From assembly GCA_964598025.1 (NCBI GenBank), contig CAZRAU010000037.1:1-27232 (forward strand): 27,232 nucleotides of DNA, in the 5' to 3' direction. Shown here piece after piece: positions 16,270 through 23,322 of the stretch. Below the pieces are notes generated by a model. That model was not told the DNA's origin and made no database searches. It was given only the letters and a program-made list of their open reading frames with translations. The position numbers were made by a program, and so were the translations under genes. Within the stretch, counting starts at the first letter, position 1. The number at the start of each line of letters is the position of its first letter. Origin of the DNA: JALGWN01 sp964598025 (GTDB taxonomy: Bacteria; Arandabacterota; Arandabacteria; Arandabacterales; Arandabacteraceae).

Positions 16270-16682
16270 TCAGCCACCTCGAACATCTCCTCAGGAGCAG
16301 TATCCATGATTCTAAAGGCGTAGTCAATGACAGCTTTTTCTTCTGCACCTTTCAGGTCGTTCTCTATGGCCGCGAGGAACCGACCGGTGAGGCCGACAAG
16401 CACGGTGCCCGCCTTGGTCGTGAATCTGGCCGCCACTTTCGAGCCATCCGGCTCGATGGTTATGTTGCCTTTTCCCATGGTGCAGCCCGTGGCGTACTGA
16501 ATCCCGTCCAGCACGCACGATCTCGGCGGCCGTCCTTCCACCCATACAACGGCCTTCATGTCCATGGGAAGGCGCCCAAGGCGCTCGTTGGCCGCCTGCC
16601 CCATCTTGAGCCCCACAGCAAGGAAAGGGCCGATATGTCCATGAAACCTGCCGGCAGCTTGAAGTAACGGGTTATCCTGCAT
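16266..16682 (-). CDS. FmdE-domain protein (formylmethanofuran dehydrogenase subunit E-like)
   Basis: The product is 138 residues from ATG at 16682, with GAGGAGG five bases upstream. It has the FmdE core: GRFHGHIGPFLAVGLKMGQAA near the N-terminus and GIQYATGCTMGKGNI in the middle, with His and Cys residues that bind metal in the family. FmdE proteins outside methanogens are common, and their role there is unknown (metal or molybdenum handling has been suggested). The usual C-terminal zinc ribbon is missing; only the core domain is present. It sits between an HD-domain gene and nfeD, overlapping the latter. Confidence 0.85.
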   Translation of the reverse strand: MQDNPLLQAAGRFHGHIGPFLAVGLKMGQAANERLGRLPMDMKAVVWVEGRPPRSCVLDGIQYATGCTMGKGNITIEPDGSKVAARFTTKAGTVLVGLTGRFLAAIENDLKGAEEKAVIDYAFRIMDTAPEEMFEVAE

Positions 16683-16701
16683 CGCGTCCTCCTCTGTCCG
16701 C

Positions 16702-17247
16702 CTAAAGCCCCAACTCAGAAGATACTCCCTGCATGGCCTTGAGCCCTATGTCCACGAATTCATCGAGCTCCAGCCCCAGGTCCGTACACGTCTTTATCTG
16801 CCCCCTGTCCGCACCCGCCGCAAACCGCTTCTCCTTGAATCTGTTCAAGATGAAGTCCGTGGTCACCTCGCCCAGGCTCTTGCTGGGATGCATGAGTGCG
16901 GCCGCCACTATGAGACCGGTAAGGGGATCGACGGCATAAAGAGCCTTGTCCATCATGGACTCACGGGCCGTGTGGCCGGCATGAGACTCCACGGCACGTG
17001 TAATGTCCTCACCGACCCCCATCCCTCTCAGGTACTCGGCACCGACGCGGCCGTGCCGCTGCGGGTCCTTGACCGTTTCGTCATAGTCGAGGTCATGCAC
17101 CAGGCCCGCCAGACCCCACCTGGCTGCATCCTCACCGAGCCGCTCGGCCAGAGACCGCATGACGGCTTCCACGGCCAGCATGTGTTTGATCAAGCGATCA
17201 TTGTTGACCTTCGAGCGTACGAAATCCAGCGCTTCTTCCCTTGTCAA
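16702..17247 (-). CDS. HD-domain phosphohydrolase
   Basis: The product is 181 residues from TTG at 17247, with GGAGG six bases upstream. The HD motif is clear: His22 (KHMLAVEA), His51-Asp52 (LVHDLDYD), a His in DPQRHGRVGAEYL, and ESHAGH. DPLTGLIVAAALMHPSK supplies the last conserved Asp. HD proteins of this small HDIG-like type hydrolyse phosphate esters of nucleotides or related compounds; the substrate is unknown. It starts 14 bases after recG and is 19 bases before the FmdE-like gene, so it is translated from the same message. The TTG start is chosen because no other start fits the ribosome site. Confidence 0.88.
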   Translation of the reverse strand: MTREEALDFVRSKVNNDRLIKHMLAVEAVMRSLAERLGEDAARWGLAGLVHDLDYDETVKDPQRHGRVGAEYLRGMGVGEDITRAVESHAGHTARESMMDKALYAVDPLTGLIVAAALMHPSKSLGEVTTDFILNRFKEKRFAAGADRGQIKTCTDLGLELDEFVDIGLKAMQGVSSELGL

Positions 17248-17261
17248 ATCAGTCCTCCTTC

Positions 17262-19361
17262 CTACACGACCGCGATCCGGCCCGCCGTAAGACCCCTGAC
17301 CGCCTCAACCCATCCTTGCCATTCCTCCGAGCCATCACCTCCGAGAACCCTCTCGAACGCCTCCGTCCGGGCCGCAAGCATGAGGTCCGTATCCTCCGGC
17401 AGGCATGCGAACTTCAGGTCCGGAATGCCGTGCTGGCGCGTCCCGATAACGTCCCCGGGGCCCCTGAAAGCAAGGTCTTTCTCGGCGATCTCGAACCCAT
17501 CGAAGGTGGATTGTAGCACCTCCACCCGCTTTCGGGCGCGGTCGCTCGCGGACTCCGACACGATAAGAAAGGAGAGTGACTCGGCGCCGGTTCTGGCAAC
17601 CCGGCCCCGCATCTGGTGGAGCTGGCTTAGACCGAAACGGTCCGCCTGATCCACCACAAGCACGGTCGCAGCCGGAATGTCCATACCCACCTCTATGACG
17701 GTTGTGGCCACTATGACGCCGGTACTTCCCTTGCGGAAGTCCTCGAGTATGCGATGACGCTCCTCAGGCGGTGTGCGGCCCGTGAGTATCTCGGCGCGTC
17801 GGCCCCCCCCCAGGCACCTTTGTATAAGCTCCCTGGCCGTGCCGACATCCATCAGACCGGCCTCGCTGCTTTCTACGGCCGGACAAACGTAGAAACCCTG
17901 CGCGCCCGAGGCCACCCGGCGCCCTATGTCGCGAAGGAGCGCCTCCCGTGCCGCCTCTCCGACACACCTGGTTGAGTGCCCTCCCCTCCCGGGGGGCATC
18001 TCGTCTATCACGGTAACATCGAGATCGCCGTAGGCCGTGAGCGCAAGCGTACGCGGAATAGGGGTGGCGCTTATCACAAGCGCGTTTGAACGGGGGGCCT
18101 TTTCCAGGAACCTCGCCCTCTGAAGCACTCCGAATCTTTGTTCTTCATCCACTATGGCAAGCTCGAGGTTGCCGAAAGCTGTGCTTTCGGTAATAAGGGC
18201 ATGGGTTCCCACCACAATGGGAAGCATGCCGGACTCCAGATCGGCCTTGAGCCGGCGGCCCTCCTCGGGCTGAACACTGCCGGTGAGCAGCCCCACTCGG
18301 AAGCCGAAACCCGCCATGAAGCGGTCCAGAGTGGAATAGTGTTGTTCTGCCAGGAGCTCGGTGGGGCACATGAGAGCGACCTGCCCGCCCCCTTCGCAGA
18401 CGAGGGCGGCAGCCAGGCATGCCACTACGGTCTTCCCACACCCCACGTCACCCTGGAGCAGGCGTCTCATGGGGTAGGGGCCGCGTATGTCACCGATAAG
18501 CGTTTCGAGGGCCGCCGCCTGGGACCCGGTGAGGGCATAGGGCAGATGTGTGGTGAGTCGTTTTGTCTCATCCCCGGATCGGGCCCTGGCTTCATCGCCC
18601 TGCTTTCGGTCCCTCCGGGCCAGCGCGAATAGGGTCTGGAAGACCAGCACCTCGTCAAAAGCCAGCCTCCTTCGTGCTTGCTCAGCACGCTTGAGGTCCG
18701 GAGGGAAATGGAGATGTTCGAGAGCTTCGGAGAGCGGCGCAAGACCGAGCCTCGTGCGGATTGATTCGGGCATGCAATCCCGGACTTGGCCGAGGTGTCC
18801 GTCCAAGGCATGTTTCGTAAGGTTCCTCAGCTGCTTCTGTCCGAGACCCGGACGGGTCCCGTAGACGGGCACCACGCGGCCCGTGTGCAGGAGGTCGCCC
18901 TCCATCTTCTCGTATTCGGGATGGACCATCGAGCGGCCGAATCCGTCTACTCTGCCCCTGCCGCTGAATACGAAAGCGCCTCCCGGCCGGAAAACGTTCC
19001 TGAGATAGGCCTGGTTGAACCAGACACATCGCATCCGACCCGAGTCATCCTGGATATGTGCGATGAAGAGGCGCTTATGCCTTGCCGGTTTCACCTCGAC
19101 ACCTGTGACCGTACCGGAAACCGTCTGGACGGCTCCGTCCCGCAAATCGGCAATCCTGGAAAACGAGGTCCTGTCGATGTAGCGGCGGGGGGGATAGACC
19201 AAAAGATCCCCTACGGTCGAAATGCCGAGCTCCCGCAGGAGATCTTCGCGTCTGGTACCTACACCCGGAAGGGTTCTGATGCCTGCACTGAGGCTCCTTC
19301 GGGCACCATTACCCCTCTGTCTTCTCCCCGCTCTCAGTTTGCTTTTCACTGAAGAGCTCAT
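17262..19361 (-). CDS. recG: ATP-dependent DNA helicase RecG
   Basis: The product is 699 residues from ATG at 19361, with AAGGAG four bases upstream. RecG moves Holliday junctions and reverses stalled forks. The wedge OB domain spans about 75-170 (VSGTVTGVEVKPAR, LFIAHIQDDSGRMRCVWFNQ). Helicase motifs: Walker A GDVGCGKT (304-311), motif Ia PTELLAEQH, motif II VDEEQRFGV (404-412), motif III SATPIPRT (431-438) and motif VI QMRGRVARTG. Motif II reads DEEQ rather than the more usual DEQH of RecG. A run of nine G codes for Gly residues near 17803-17811. The first 25 residues are basic and not conserved. It overlaps the DUF1858 gene by 53 bases. Confidence 0.97.
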   Translation of the reverse strand: MSSSVKSKLRAGRRQRGNGARRSLSAGIRTLPGVGTRREDLLRELGISTVGDLLVYPPRRYIDRTSFSRIADLRDGAVQTVSGTVTGVEVKPARHKRLFIAHIQDDSGRMRCVWFNQAYLRNVFRPGGAFVFSGRGRVDGFGRSMVHPEYEKMEGDLLHTGRVVPVYGTRPGLGQKQLRNLTKHALDGHLGQVRDCMPESIRTRLGLAPLSEALEHLHFPPDLKRAEQARRRLAFDEVLVFQTLFALARRDRKQGDEARARSGDETKRLTTHLPYALTGSQAAALETLIGDIRGPYPMRRLLQGDVGCGKTVVACLAAALVCEGGGQVALMCPTELLAEQHYSTLDRFMAGFGFRVGLLTGSVQPEEGRRLKADLESGMLPIVVGTHALITESTAFGNLELAIVDEEQRFGVLQRARFLEKAPRSNALVISATPIPRTLALTAYGDLDVTVIDEMPPGRGGHSTRCVGEAAREALLRDIGRRVASGAQGFYVCPAVESSEAGLMDVGTARELIQRCLGGGRRAEILTGRTPPEERHRILEDFRKGSTGVIVATTVIEVGMDIPAATVLVVDQADRFGLSQLHQMRGRVARTGAESLSFLIVSESASDRARKRVEVLQSTFDGFEIAEKDLAFRGPGDVIGTRQHGIPDLKFACLPEDTDLMLAARTEAFERVLGGDGSEEWQGWVEAVRGLTAGRIAVV

Positions 19362-19539
19362 TGAGCTCCTTCACCAGGGGTTCCGGATCGATACCGTGCA
19401 TGAGGGCACCCTGCTCGATCGATTCCTGGGTCGCTCCCATGCAGGCAACACAACCGAGATTATACTTCATCAGCACCTGAATGGCATCAGGGTGCGCCTT
19501 GAGAACATCCTCGATGATGGTGTCCTTGGTAATATCCAT
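19309..19539 (-). CDS. DUF1858 domain protein with CxxC pair
   Basis: The product is 76 residues from ATG at 19539, with GGAGGG about six bases upstream. It reads MDITKDTIIEDVLKAHPDAI followed by VLMKYNLGCVACMGA, the standard DUF1858 fold with a CVAC pair, then a short Glu/Lys-rich tail that overlaps recG. DUF1858 proteins are small and sometimes named hybrid-cluster-associated redox disulfide proteins; the Cys pair suggests redox or metal binding, but this is not proven. An upstream ATG at 19557 would add six residues with no better ribosome site. It is the first gene of the long array. Confidence 0.88.
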   Translation of the reverse strand: MDITKDTIIEDVLKAHPDAIQVLMKYNLGCVACMGATQESIEQGALMHGIDPEPLVKELNELFSEKQTESGEKTEG

Positions 19540-19572
19540 TATCAACCCTCCATTCATGGCATATCCTCATAT

Positions 19573-19602
19573 ACCCTAACAAGTTCGGGGCGAGCGGGTC
19601 AA
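19573..19602 (-). promoter_or_regulatory. Candidate sigma70-type promoter of the long operon
   Basis: On the minus strand, TTGACC (19602-19597) is followed after 18 bases by TAGGGT (19578-19573), 33 bases before the DUF1858 start. The -35 match is good and the -10 match is weak. The position at the head of the operon is the main support. Confidence 0.3.
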
Positions 19603-19907
19603 GCCGACTTTTCAATCGCTTCCCCGACCCCTCATACCTTATGATGCGTCAGCATGACGCCGGGTCTCCGGGCCTGACGGGTATGCGCTGCGCTCGGTGC
19701 TCTGTCGCTGTTCAGCACGACATTCACTGCTCCACGAGCGCCTTCGCTCCGCCTCCACGTAGCGGCGGGGTTCCATCCCCGACGTGGTCTGCCTCCCGGG
19801 TCCTGTCGCTCCGGACTCCCACCGTCCTCCTTGTCAGTCTGGGCGGCGGGAGGCCCTCCCTCCGCACCACCCGCTCGGCATGGCGTTGGTCCATCCCGTG
19901 GCAACGG
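19603..19907. other. Gene-free region with several hairpins
   Basis: This lies between the end of tag and the start of the long operon. Inverted repeats are seen at 19646-19660 (GCGTCA/TGACGC), 19697-19718 (GTGCT/AGCAC), 19736-19749 (GAGCG/CGCTC) and 19755-19787 (CCACGT/ACGTGG enclosing CGGGG/CCCCG). No coding frame was accepted and no known RNA family was recognised. In GC-rich DNA short hairpins are common, so a structured RNA is only a possibility. Confidence 0.4.
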
Positions 19908-20534
19908 CTAATCTTGTGCAGGGTCGGCTCTAGGTGGCCGACGTCGGCAACCGAGGTCCCTGATCTCCTTGTGCCTGAAGCAGGTGACAAGATGGTCGTT
20001 CACGATGCCGACGGCCTGCATGAAGGCATAACAGATAGTGGGCCCCACGAAGGTGAAGCCGCGCTGCTTGAGGTCCTTGCTCAGGACCCGCGACGCCTCG
20101 GTTTCAGCCGGGACCTCGCGAAAGGTGCGCCACCTGTTCCGGCTTGGCTTGGCCCCGGCGAAGTCCCAGAGGTAGGCGTCGAAGCTCCCGAACTCCTGCT
20201 GCACGGCGAGAAAGGCTCTGGCGTTTCCGATGGCGGATTCTATCTTCCGCCGGTTCCGGACTATTCCCGAGTTCTTCAGAAGACGCCTGATATCGCGCGC
20301 GCCGAATACCGCCACCTTCGCCGGATCGAAATCGGCGAGAGCGTCCCGGTATGCCTCACGTTTCTTAAGGATCGTACTCCAACTGAGTCCCGCCTGGGCG
20401 CCTTCCAGCACGAGAAACTCAAAGAGCAGGCGATCGTCATGAACCGGCACCCCCCATTCCTTGTCATGGTATTCGCGCTCGAGGTCGCCCGTGCCCCACG
20501 GGCATCGCTTCTTCTCATCACGCTTATCAGGCAT
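19908..20534 (-). CDS. tag: DNA-3-methyladenine glycosylase I
   Basis: The product is 208 residues from ATG at 20534, with GGAGG eight bases upstream (the frame continues to 20630 without a better start). It removes 3-methyladenine from alkylated DNA. Diagnostic parts: the opening RCPWG with the first zinc Cys, EYHDKEWGVPVHDD with the zinc His, LEGAQAGLSW, KNSGIVRNRRKIESAIGNA, and the closing GFTFVGPTICYAFMQAVGIV with NDHLVTCFRH for the last zinc ligands. A short Arg/Pro/Asp tail follows. It lies 170 bases after the iron-sulfur reductase gene and probably has its own promoter or is the last gene of that unit. Confidence 0.96.
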   Translation of the reverse strand: MPDKRDEKKRCPWGTGDLEREYHDKEWGVPVHDDRLLFEFLVLEGAQAGLSWSTILKKREAYRDALADFDPAKVAVFGARDIRRLLKNSGIVRNRRKIESAIGNARAFLAVQQEFGSFDAYLWDFAGAKPSRNRWRTFREVPAETEASRVLSKDLKQRGFTFVGPTICYAFMQAVGIVNDHLVTCFRHKEIRDLGCRRRPPRADPAQD

Positions 20535-20704
20535 CCGATCTACCTCCAGGGCCGTGTCGTCGGGCATTTCAATCTGATTAACCCATACCTGTCCCGGTGT
20601 CAATGCTTGATGGCGATGGCCTCGTCCCAAGATGCGACCGGCGGCACAGCCGGGCTGATCGCGAAGATCGTTCGGGCGGCAATCCTAAGCGCTCGCCTTG
20701 AGCG

Positions 20705-21625
20705 TCAAGAAGACCGCGCTTCAAGGAGCACTCCGAGGTTACGCGGGAAGGTATCCAACACCGCAAGCAGGTCCGCCCGCTCCAGCTTCTCCGCAAGATC
20801 GGGCGGCAGGTCGCCGGCCTCCCTCCCCTCCAGGAGAAGCTGGGTCTCTTTTTCGGAGAACTCCTCCCCAGCCTCGCAGAAACCGCCTACCTCCCGGTTC
20901 TCAGGACAGACCCGCTGACAGTGAAGACAGCCTATAAGGCAGCTGTGCCAGGACCGGTCCAGCCAATCCGGAAACGGCACTTCCATCGGTTGCTCGTTCC
21001 AGAAGGTGATGCAACGCTCCGCGTGCAGGAGAAACCTGTCAGGGTCGATGGCCCCGGTGGGGCAGGCCTGCATACAGGCCAGACAATCCTCACACCGCTC
21101 CAGCGCGGTCGGTTCCCCCCACTCATCGCCCTCGCACGGCAGGTCCGAGAAGAAAGCCGCCAGACGGTAGAAGCTACCCAGCCCCCCCGTGTAGGTGACG
21201 TTGTTTCTGCCGTATCGGGAAAGCCCGCTACGCACGGCTAGCAGTTTCTTGGGCACTCTCGCCTCGACCGCAGTGTAACCCCCCGGAGCCAGCAGGGCCT
21301 CGAGTGCTCGCTTCGCACGCCTATCCTTCTCCTGGACGTGCAGGTATGTCGAAGGCACGGTGACCGGGACGGCCTTCCCGGCCGAGGTGAAGGTAAAACG
21401 CACATGGGGGTCGGGGAATCCCAACACTATGAGTGAGCCGGCCTCCGGTATGCTCTCAGGCAGGCTGAAGCCGAAGTCCGAGAGCTCGGCCCGGACAAAC
21501 CGCTCATCCAAGAGGCCTTGGCCGCGTTGGTCGTCAAGGGCCCGGCCGAGGTCCGCAAGTCGCCGCGCACTGACGATACGTGCCCGGAGACCGCGGTTCT
21601 CCAATTCCCTGGTCAGGTGCTCCAT
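20705..21625 (-). CDS. Epoxyqueuosine reductase-like double 4Fe-4S protein
   Basis: The product is 306 residues from ATG at 21625. An N-terminal QueG-like region (VPSTYLHVQEKDRRAKRA, KLLAVRSGLSRYGRNNVTY, GSFYRLAAFFSDLPC) is followed by two iron-sulfur motifs: CEDCLACMQACPTGAI and CLIGCLHCQRVCPENR. QueG turns epoxyqueuosine into queuosine in tRNA using cobalamin and these clusters. This protein is shorter than QueG (about 350-380 in others) and lacks the C-terminal HEAT-like part, so it may act on something else. Its start overlaps the DUF1028 remnant by 13 bases. Confidence 0.85.
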   Translation of the reverse strand: MEHLTRELENRGLRARIVSARRLADLGRALDDQRGQGLLDERFVRAELSDFGFSLPESIPEAGSLIVLGFPDPHVRFTFTSAGKAVPVTVPSTYLHVQEKDRRAKRALEALLAPGGYTAVEARVPKKLLAVRSGLSRYGRNNVTYTGGLGSFYRLAAFFSDLPCEGDEWGEPTALERCEDCLACMQACPTGAIDPDRFLLHAERCITFWNEQPMEVPFPDWLDRSWHSCLIGCLHCQRVCPENREVGGFCEAGEEFSEKETQLLLEGREAGDLPPDLAEKLERADLLAVLDTFPRNLGVLLEARSS

Positions 21626-21957
21626 ATCAGGATATCGGCGACCTCCTCAGGCGTTGCACCTTGCTCCAGAAGATCGAGACCGCGCCACCCGAAGGTGGTG
21701 CCGGCAAAATACTGAGTGGCCACAGCCCCGACACCGGCCCTCGCCCACGGGACCACCGCCCCCTCTGCGAAGAACCTGGAGGCGACTGCGATGCCCAGCT
21801 CGCCGGTCCCGGCATCCCGGGCTACGATCGAGAACGTGCTTATCGCACCCGCGGCTGCCCGATCTGCGGCCGGTGACGCCAGGCCGGGCCCGCTCAGGGT
21901 CGTGAGGTCACAAAGCATCAAGAGACTCCCCAAGAGGAACAACTGCGATCCAGTCAT
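21613..21957 (-). CDS. C-terminally truncated DUF1028 protein with signal peptide, probable remnant
   Basis: The product is 114 residues from ATG at 21957, with GGAGGG eight bases upstream. After a signal peptide (about 1-28) comes the start of a DUF1028 domain: STFSIVARDAGTGELGIAVASRFFAEGAVVPWARAG (written here in part), then VGAVATQYFAGTTFGWRGLDLLEQGATPEEV. Whole DUF1028 proteins (Ntn-hydrolase-like) run to about 210 residues or more past this opening; here the frame ends at ILIWST, just where the sequence usually continues with a D-x-x-R-x-x-RQ stretch. The stop lies inside the start of the iron-sulfur reductase gene. This looks like a gene cut by a deletion whose end point fused it to its neighbour. 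Whether the short product still has a use is unknown. Confidence 0.75.
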   Translation of the reverse strand: MTGSQLFLLGSLLMLCDLTTLSGPGLASPAADRAAAGAISTFSIVARDAGTGELGIAVASRFFAEGAVVPWARAGVGAVATQYFAGTTFGWRGLDLLEQGATPEEVADILIWST

Positions 21958-21987
21958 CGCCGGAACCCTCCTACAGCGTCCCCGGTT

Positions 21988-22545
21988 CTACTGGGTGCCC
22001 AGGCCGAAGATCATTTTCAGGACACCGTCGCTGACCACGACGTCCTTGAGCACCAGCTTGGCCATGGCCTGCTTGAAATCGGCTTGATCCAAACTGTAGA
22101 TTTCGTGTTCCTTGAGAAACTCCTTCGCGGCAAGATTCGCGGCCGCCAGCACATCGTTTTCGTACTTCTCAGGCAACATCGACAACTTCAAGGCCTCGAC
22201 CCGGGGGTCGGCCAGAAACAGAGCGCCCTTGGCAGAATCGTATCTCAAGCCGGCGGTCATCTCGGCCCGGCCTGTGACATCCTCCCCATCCACACGCACG
22301 TTCGTTATCGCCGAAAGGCCGAACCCTATCCGGTCCGAACCCTCGGTAAGCCCGACCTCGGGATCGGCCAGCGTAAGCTCAAACACCATCAGGTACTTCT
22401 CGGTGATCGGAAATGCATCTTCCAGTTTCTCCTGGATCTCGCGGGGTGTGAGTTCCACTACAATACCCTCCCGCGTGATGTTGCATTGAAGCGTGCCCGC
22501 GCACACGGCAGTCACCAGCGTCAGAGTAAGAGCCGCCTTGTTCAC
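21988..22545 (-). CDS. DUF1439 lipoprotein-like secreted protein
   Basis: The product is 185 residues from GTG at 22545, which has GGAGG 11 bases upstream; this start puts a signal peptide at the very front (MNKAALTLTLVTAVCAG). A longer frame to 22617 would add 24 non-conserved residues. The rest matches DUF1439/YceB-like proteins: ELTPREIQEKLEDAFPITEKY, VFELTLADPEVGL, a GLSAITNVRVDGEDVTG strand and LFLADPRVEALKL. These are periplasmic, often lipid-anchored, with a fold related to lipid-binding tubular domains. The Cys residues near 15 and 21 do not make a classical lipobox, so anchoring is uncertain. It is 30 bases before the DUF1028 remnant. Confidence 0.8.
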   Translation of the reverse strand: MNKAALTLTLVTAVCAGTLQCNITREGIVVELTPREIQEKLEDAFPITEKYLMVFELTLADPEVGLTEGSDRIGFGLSAITNVRVDGEDVTGRAEMTAGLRYDSAKGALFLADPRVEALKLSMLPEKYENDVLAAANLAAKEFLKEHEIYSLDQADFKQAMAKLVLKDVVVSDGVLKMIFGLGTQ

Positions 22546-23198
22546 CTTGTTACGAGCCTCCTTCGGGGACCCAGATTCAACCAAGTACGTATCAGGAGAA
22601 CGGGGTAAAGTCAACAACTCTTCGGGCTCGCCGCCGGCTGCCTCGCCCTAGCCCGGTGGGCTTGACAACCAGATGCCTCACGCCGGCAGATGCACGCCAT
22701 GATGGGACATCGAAGGGAAACGCTGAGTCGCAAGCCCGGGATAGACGGTGTTCAGCACGGCTCGCTCAATGACCCGGCAAAACACTCATCGCAGTGTCCG
22801 TGGGTCCGGCGAACGCAATCAGCCGGTGGCGCATCACAACCTGACGGTCGCCAGCTGCCTCGATTCACGCTCCCCTACCGGCAATTCTCCCGGCAAAGTC
22901 CTCCCGCTCCTCGAGGCGATAAACCGGGGGATTGCTGAGGAAACCCGGCACAGTGAAGGGATACTCCCTGACTGAATACGTCCGGGTTATGTAAGGTATC
23001 GCCGAACCGGTGTGGAGCATCACTATATTCCGGGCAAGCGTCATCGACTCATCAAACCCACTGTCCCATAAGAAGTCCTTCGGTGAAACAACCAAACGGG
23101 TATCATCTTCGTAATCAGACCGGGGCATCATCTTCACCCGCCTGGACTCTCCACCCATCAGCGGACGGCAACCGACGTTTCAAGTGACACTATGATCG
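22546..23198. other. Divergent spacer, largely gene-free
   Basis: This lies between the minus-strand DUF1439 gene and the plus-strand ARPP-1 cluster. Only one weak candidate gene (22865-23158, minus) was found. A TTGACA at 22662-22667 (plus) has no matching -10 box. Confidence 0.45.
22865..23158 (-). CDS. Possible small hypothetical protein
   Basis: The frame codes for 97 residues (or 87 from the ATG pair at 23128-23126/23125). Its amino-acid make-up looks protein-like (SGFDESMTLARNIVMLHTG, SVREYPFTVPGFLSNPPVY), but no family is recognised and no clear ribosome site precedes it. It is divergent from the ARPP-1 gene. It may be a real short gene or a chance frame in GC-rich DNA. Confidence 0.3.
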   Translation of the reverse strand: MGGESRRVKMMPRSDYEDDTRLVVSPKDFLWDSGFDESMTLARNIVMLHTGSAIPYITRTYSVREYPFTVPGFLSNPPVYRLEEREDFAGRIAGRGA

Positions 23199-23236
23199 TT
23201 TACATCTTTTTACAATGCTTTTACACCCCTATGACA
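23199..23236 (+). promoter_or_regulatory. Four TTTACA-like direct repeats: candidate Pho-box-type operator
   Basis: TTTACA occurs at 23199, 23209 and 23220, and a variant ATGACA at 23231, so the repeats are 10, 11 and 11 bases apart. Direct hexamers with one helical turn spacing are the hallmark of OmpR/PhoB-family regulators, and TT(A/T/C)ACA is the consensus I recall for Gram-positive PhoP boxes. A possible -10 (TACACT, 23257-23262) lies 20 bases past the last repeat. It is upstream of the ARPP-1 start. Confidence 0.5.
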
Positions 23237-23322
23237 ACTTCTCCCGGGCGAGTGCGTACACTCTTAGTGGAAGGAGGAAGAAAGTGCAAGAACTCAATCT
23301 GCAAGGTAAGGAGGTGATTGGA

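Noticed and set aside
19766..19781. T-arm-like stem (CGGGG, TTCCAT, CCCCG) that could suggest a tRNA
   Set aside because: The loop is six bases instead of seven and lacks the TTCRA pattern; no acceptor, D or anticodon arms fit around it.
20690..20704. Hairpin CGCTC/GAGCG after the reductase gene as a terminator
   Set aside because: Only five pairs and no T-run downstream on the minus strand.
19641..20918. Plus-strand 425-codon frame opposite tag
   Set aside because: Antisense to tag and the reductase, and its first part lies in hairpin-rich non-coding DNA.
22680..22780. Stretch with loose likeness to a GEMM-type c-di-GMP riboswitch (CGCAAGCCCGGG)
   Set aside because: The conserved core and the pairing of the two helices are not present, and it is over 500 bases from the next plus-strand gene.
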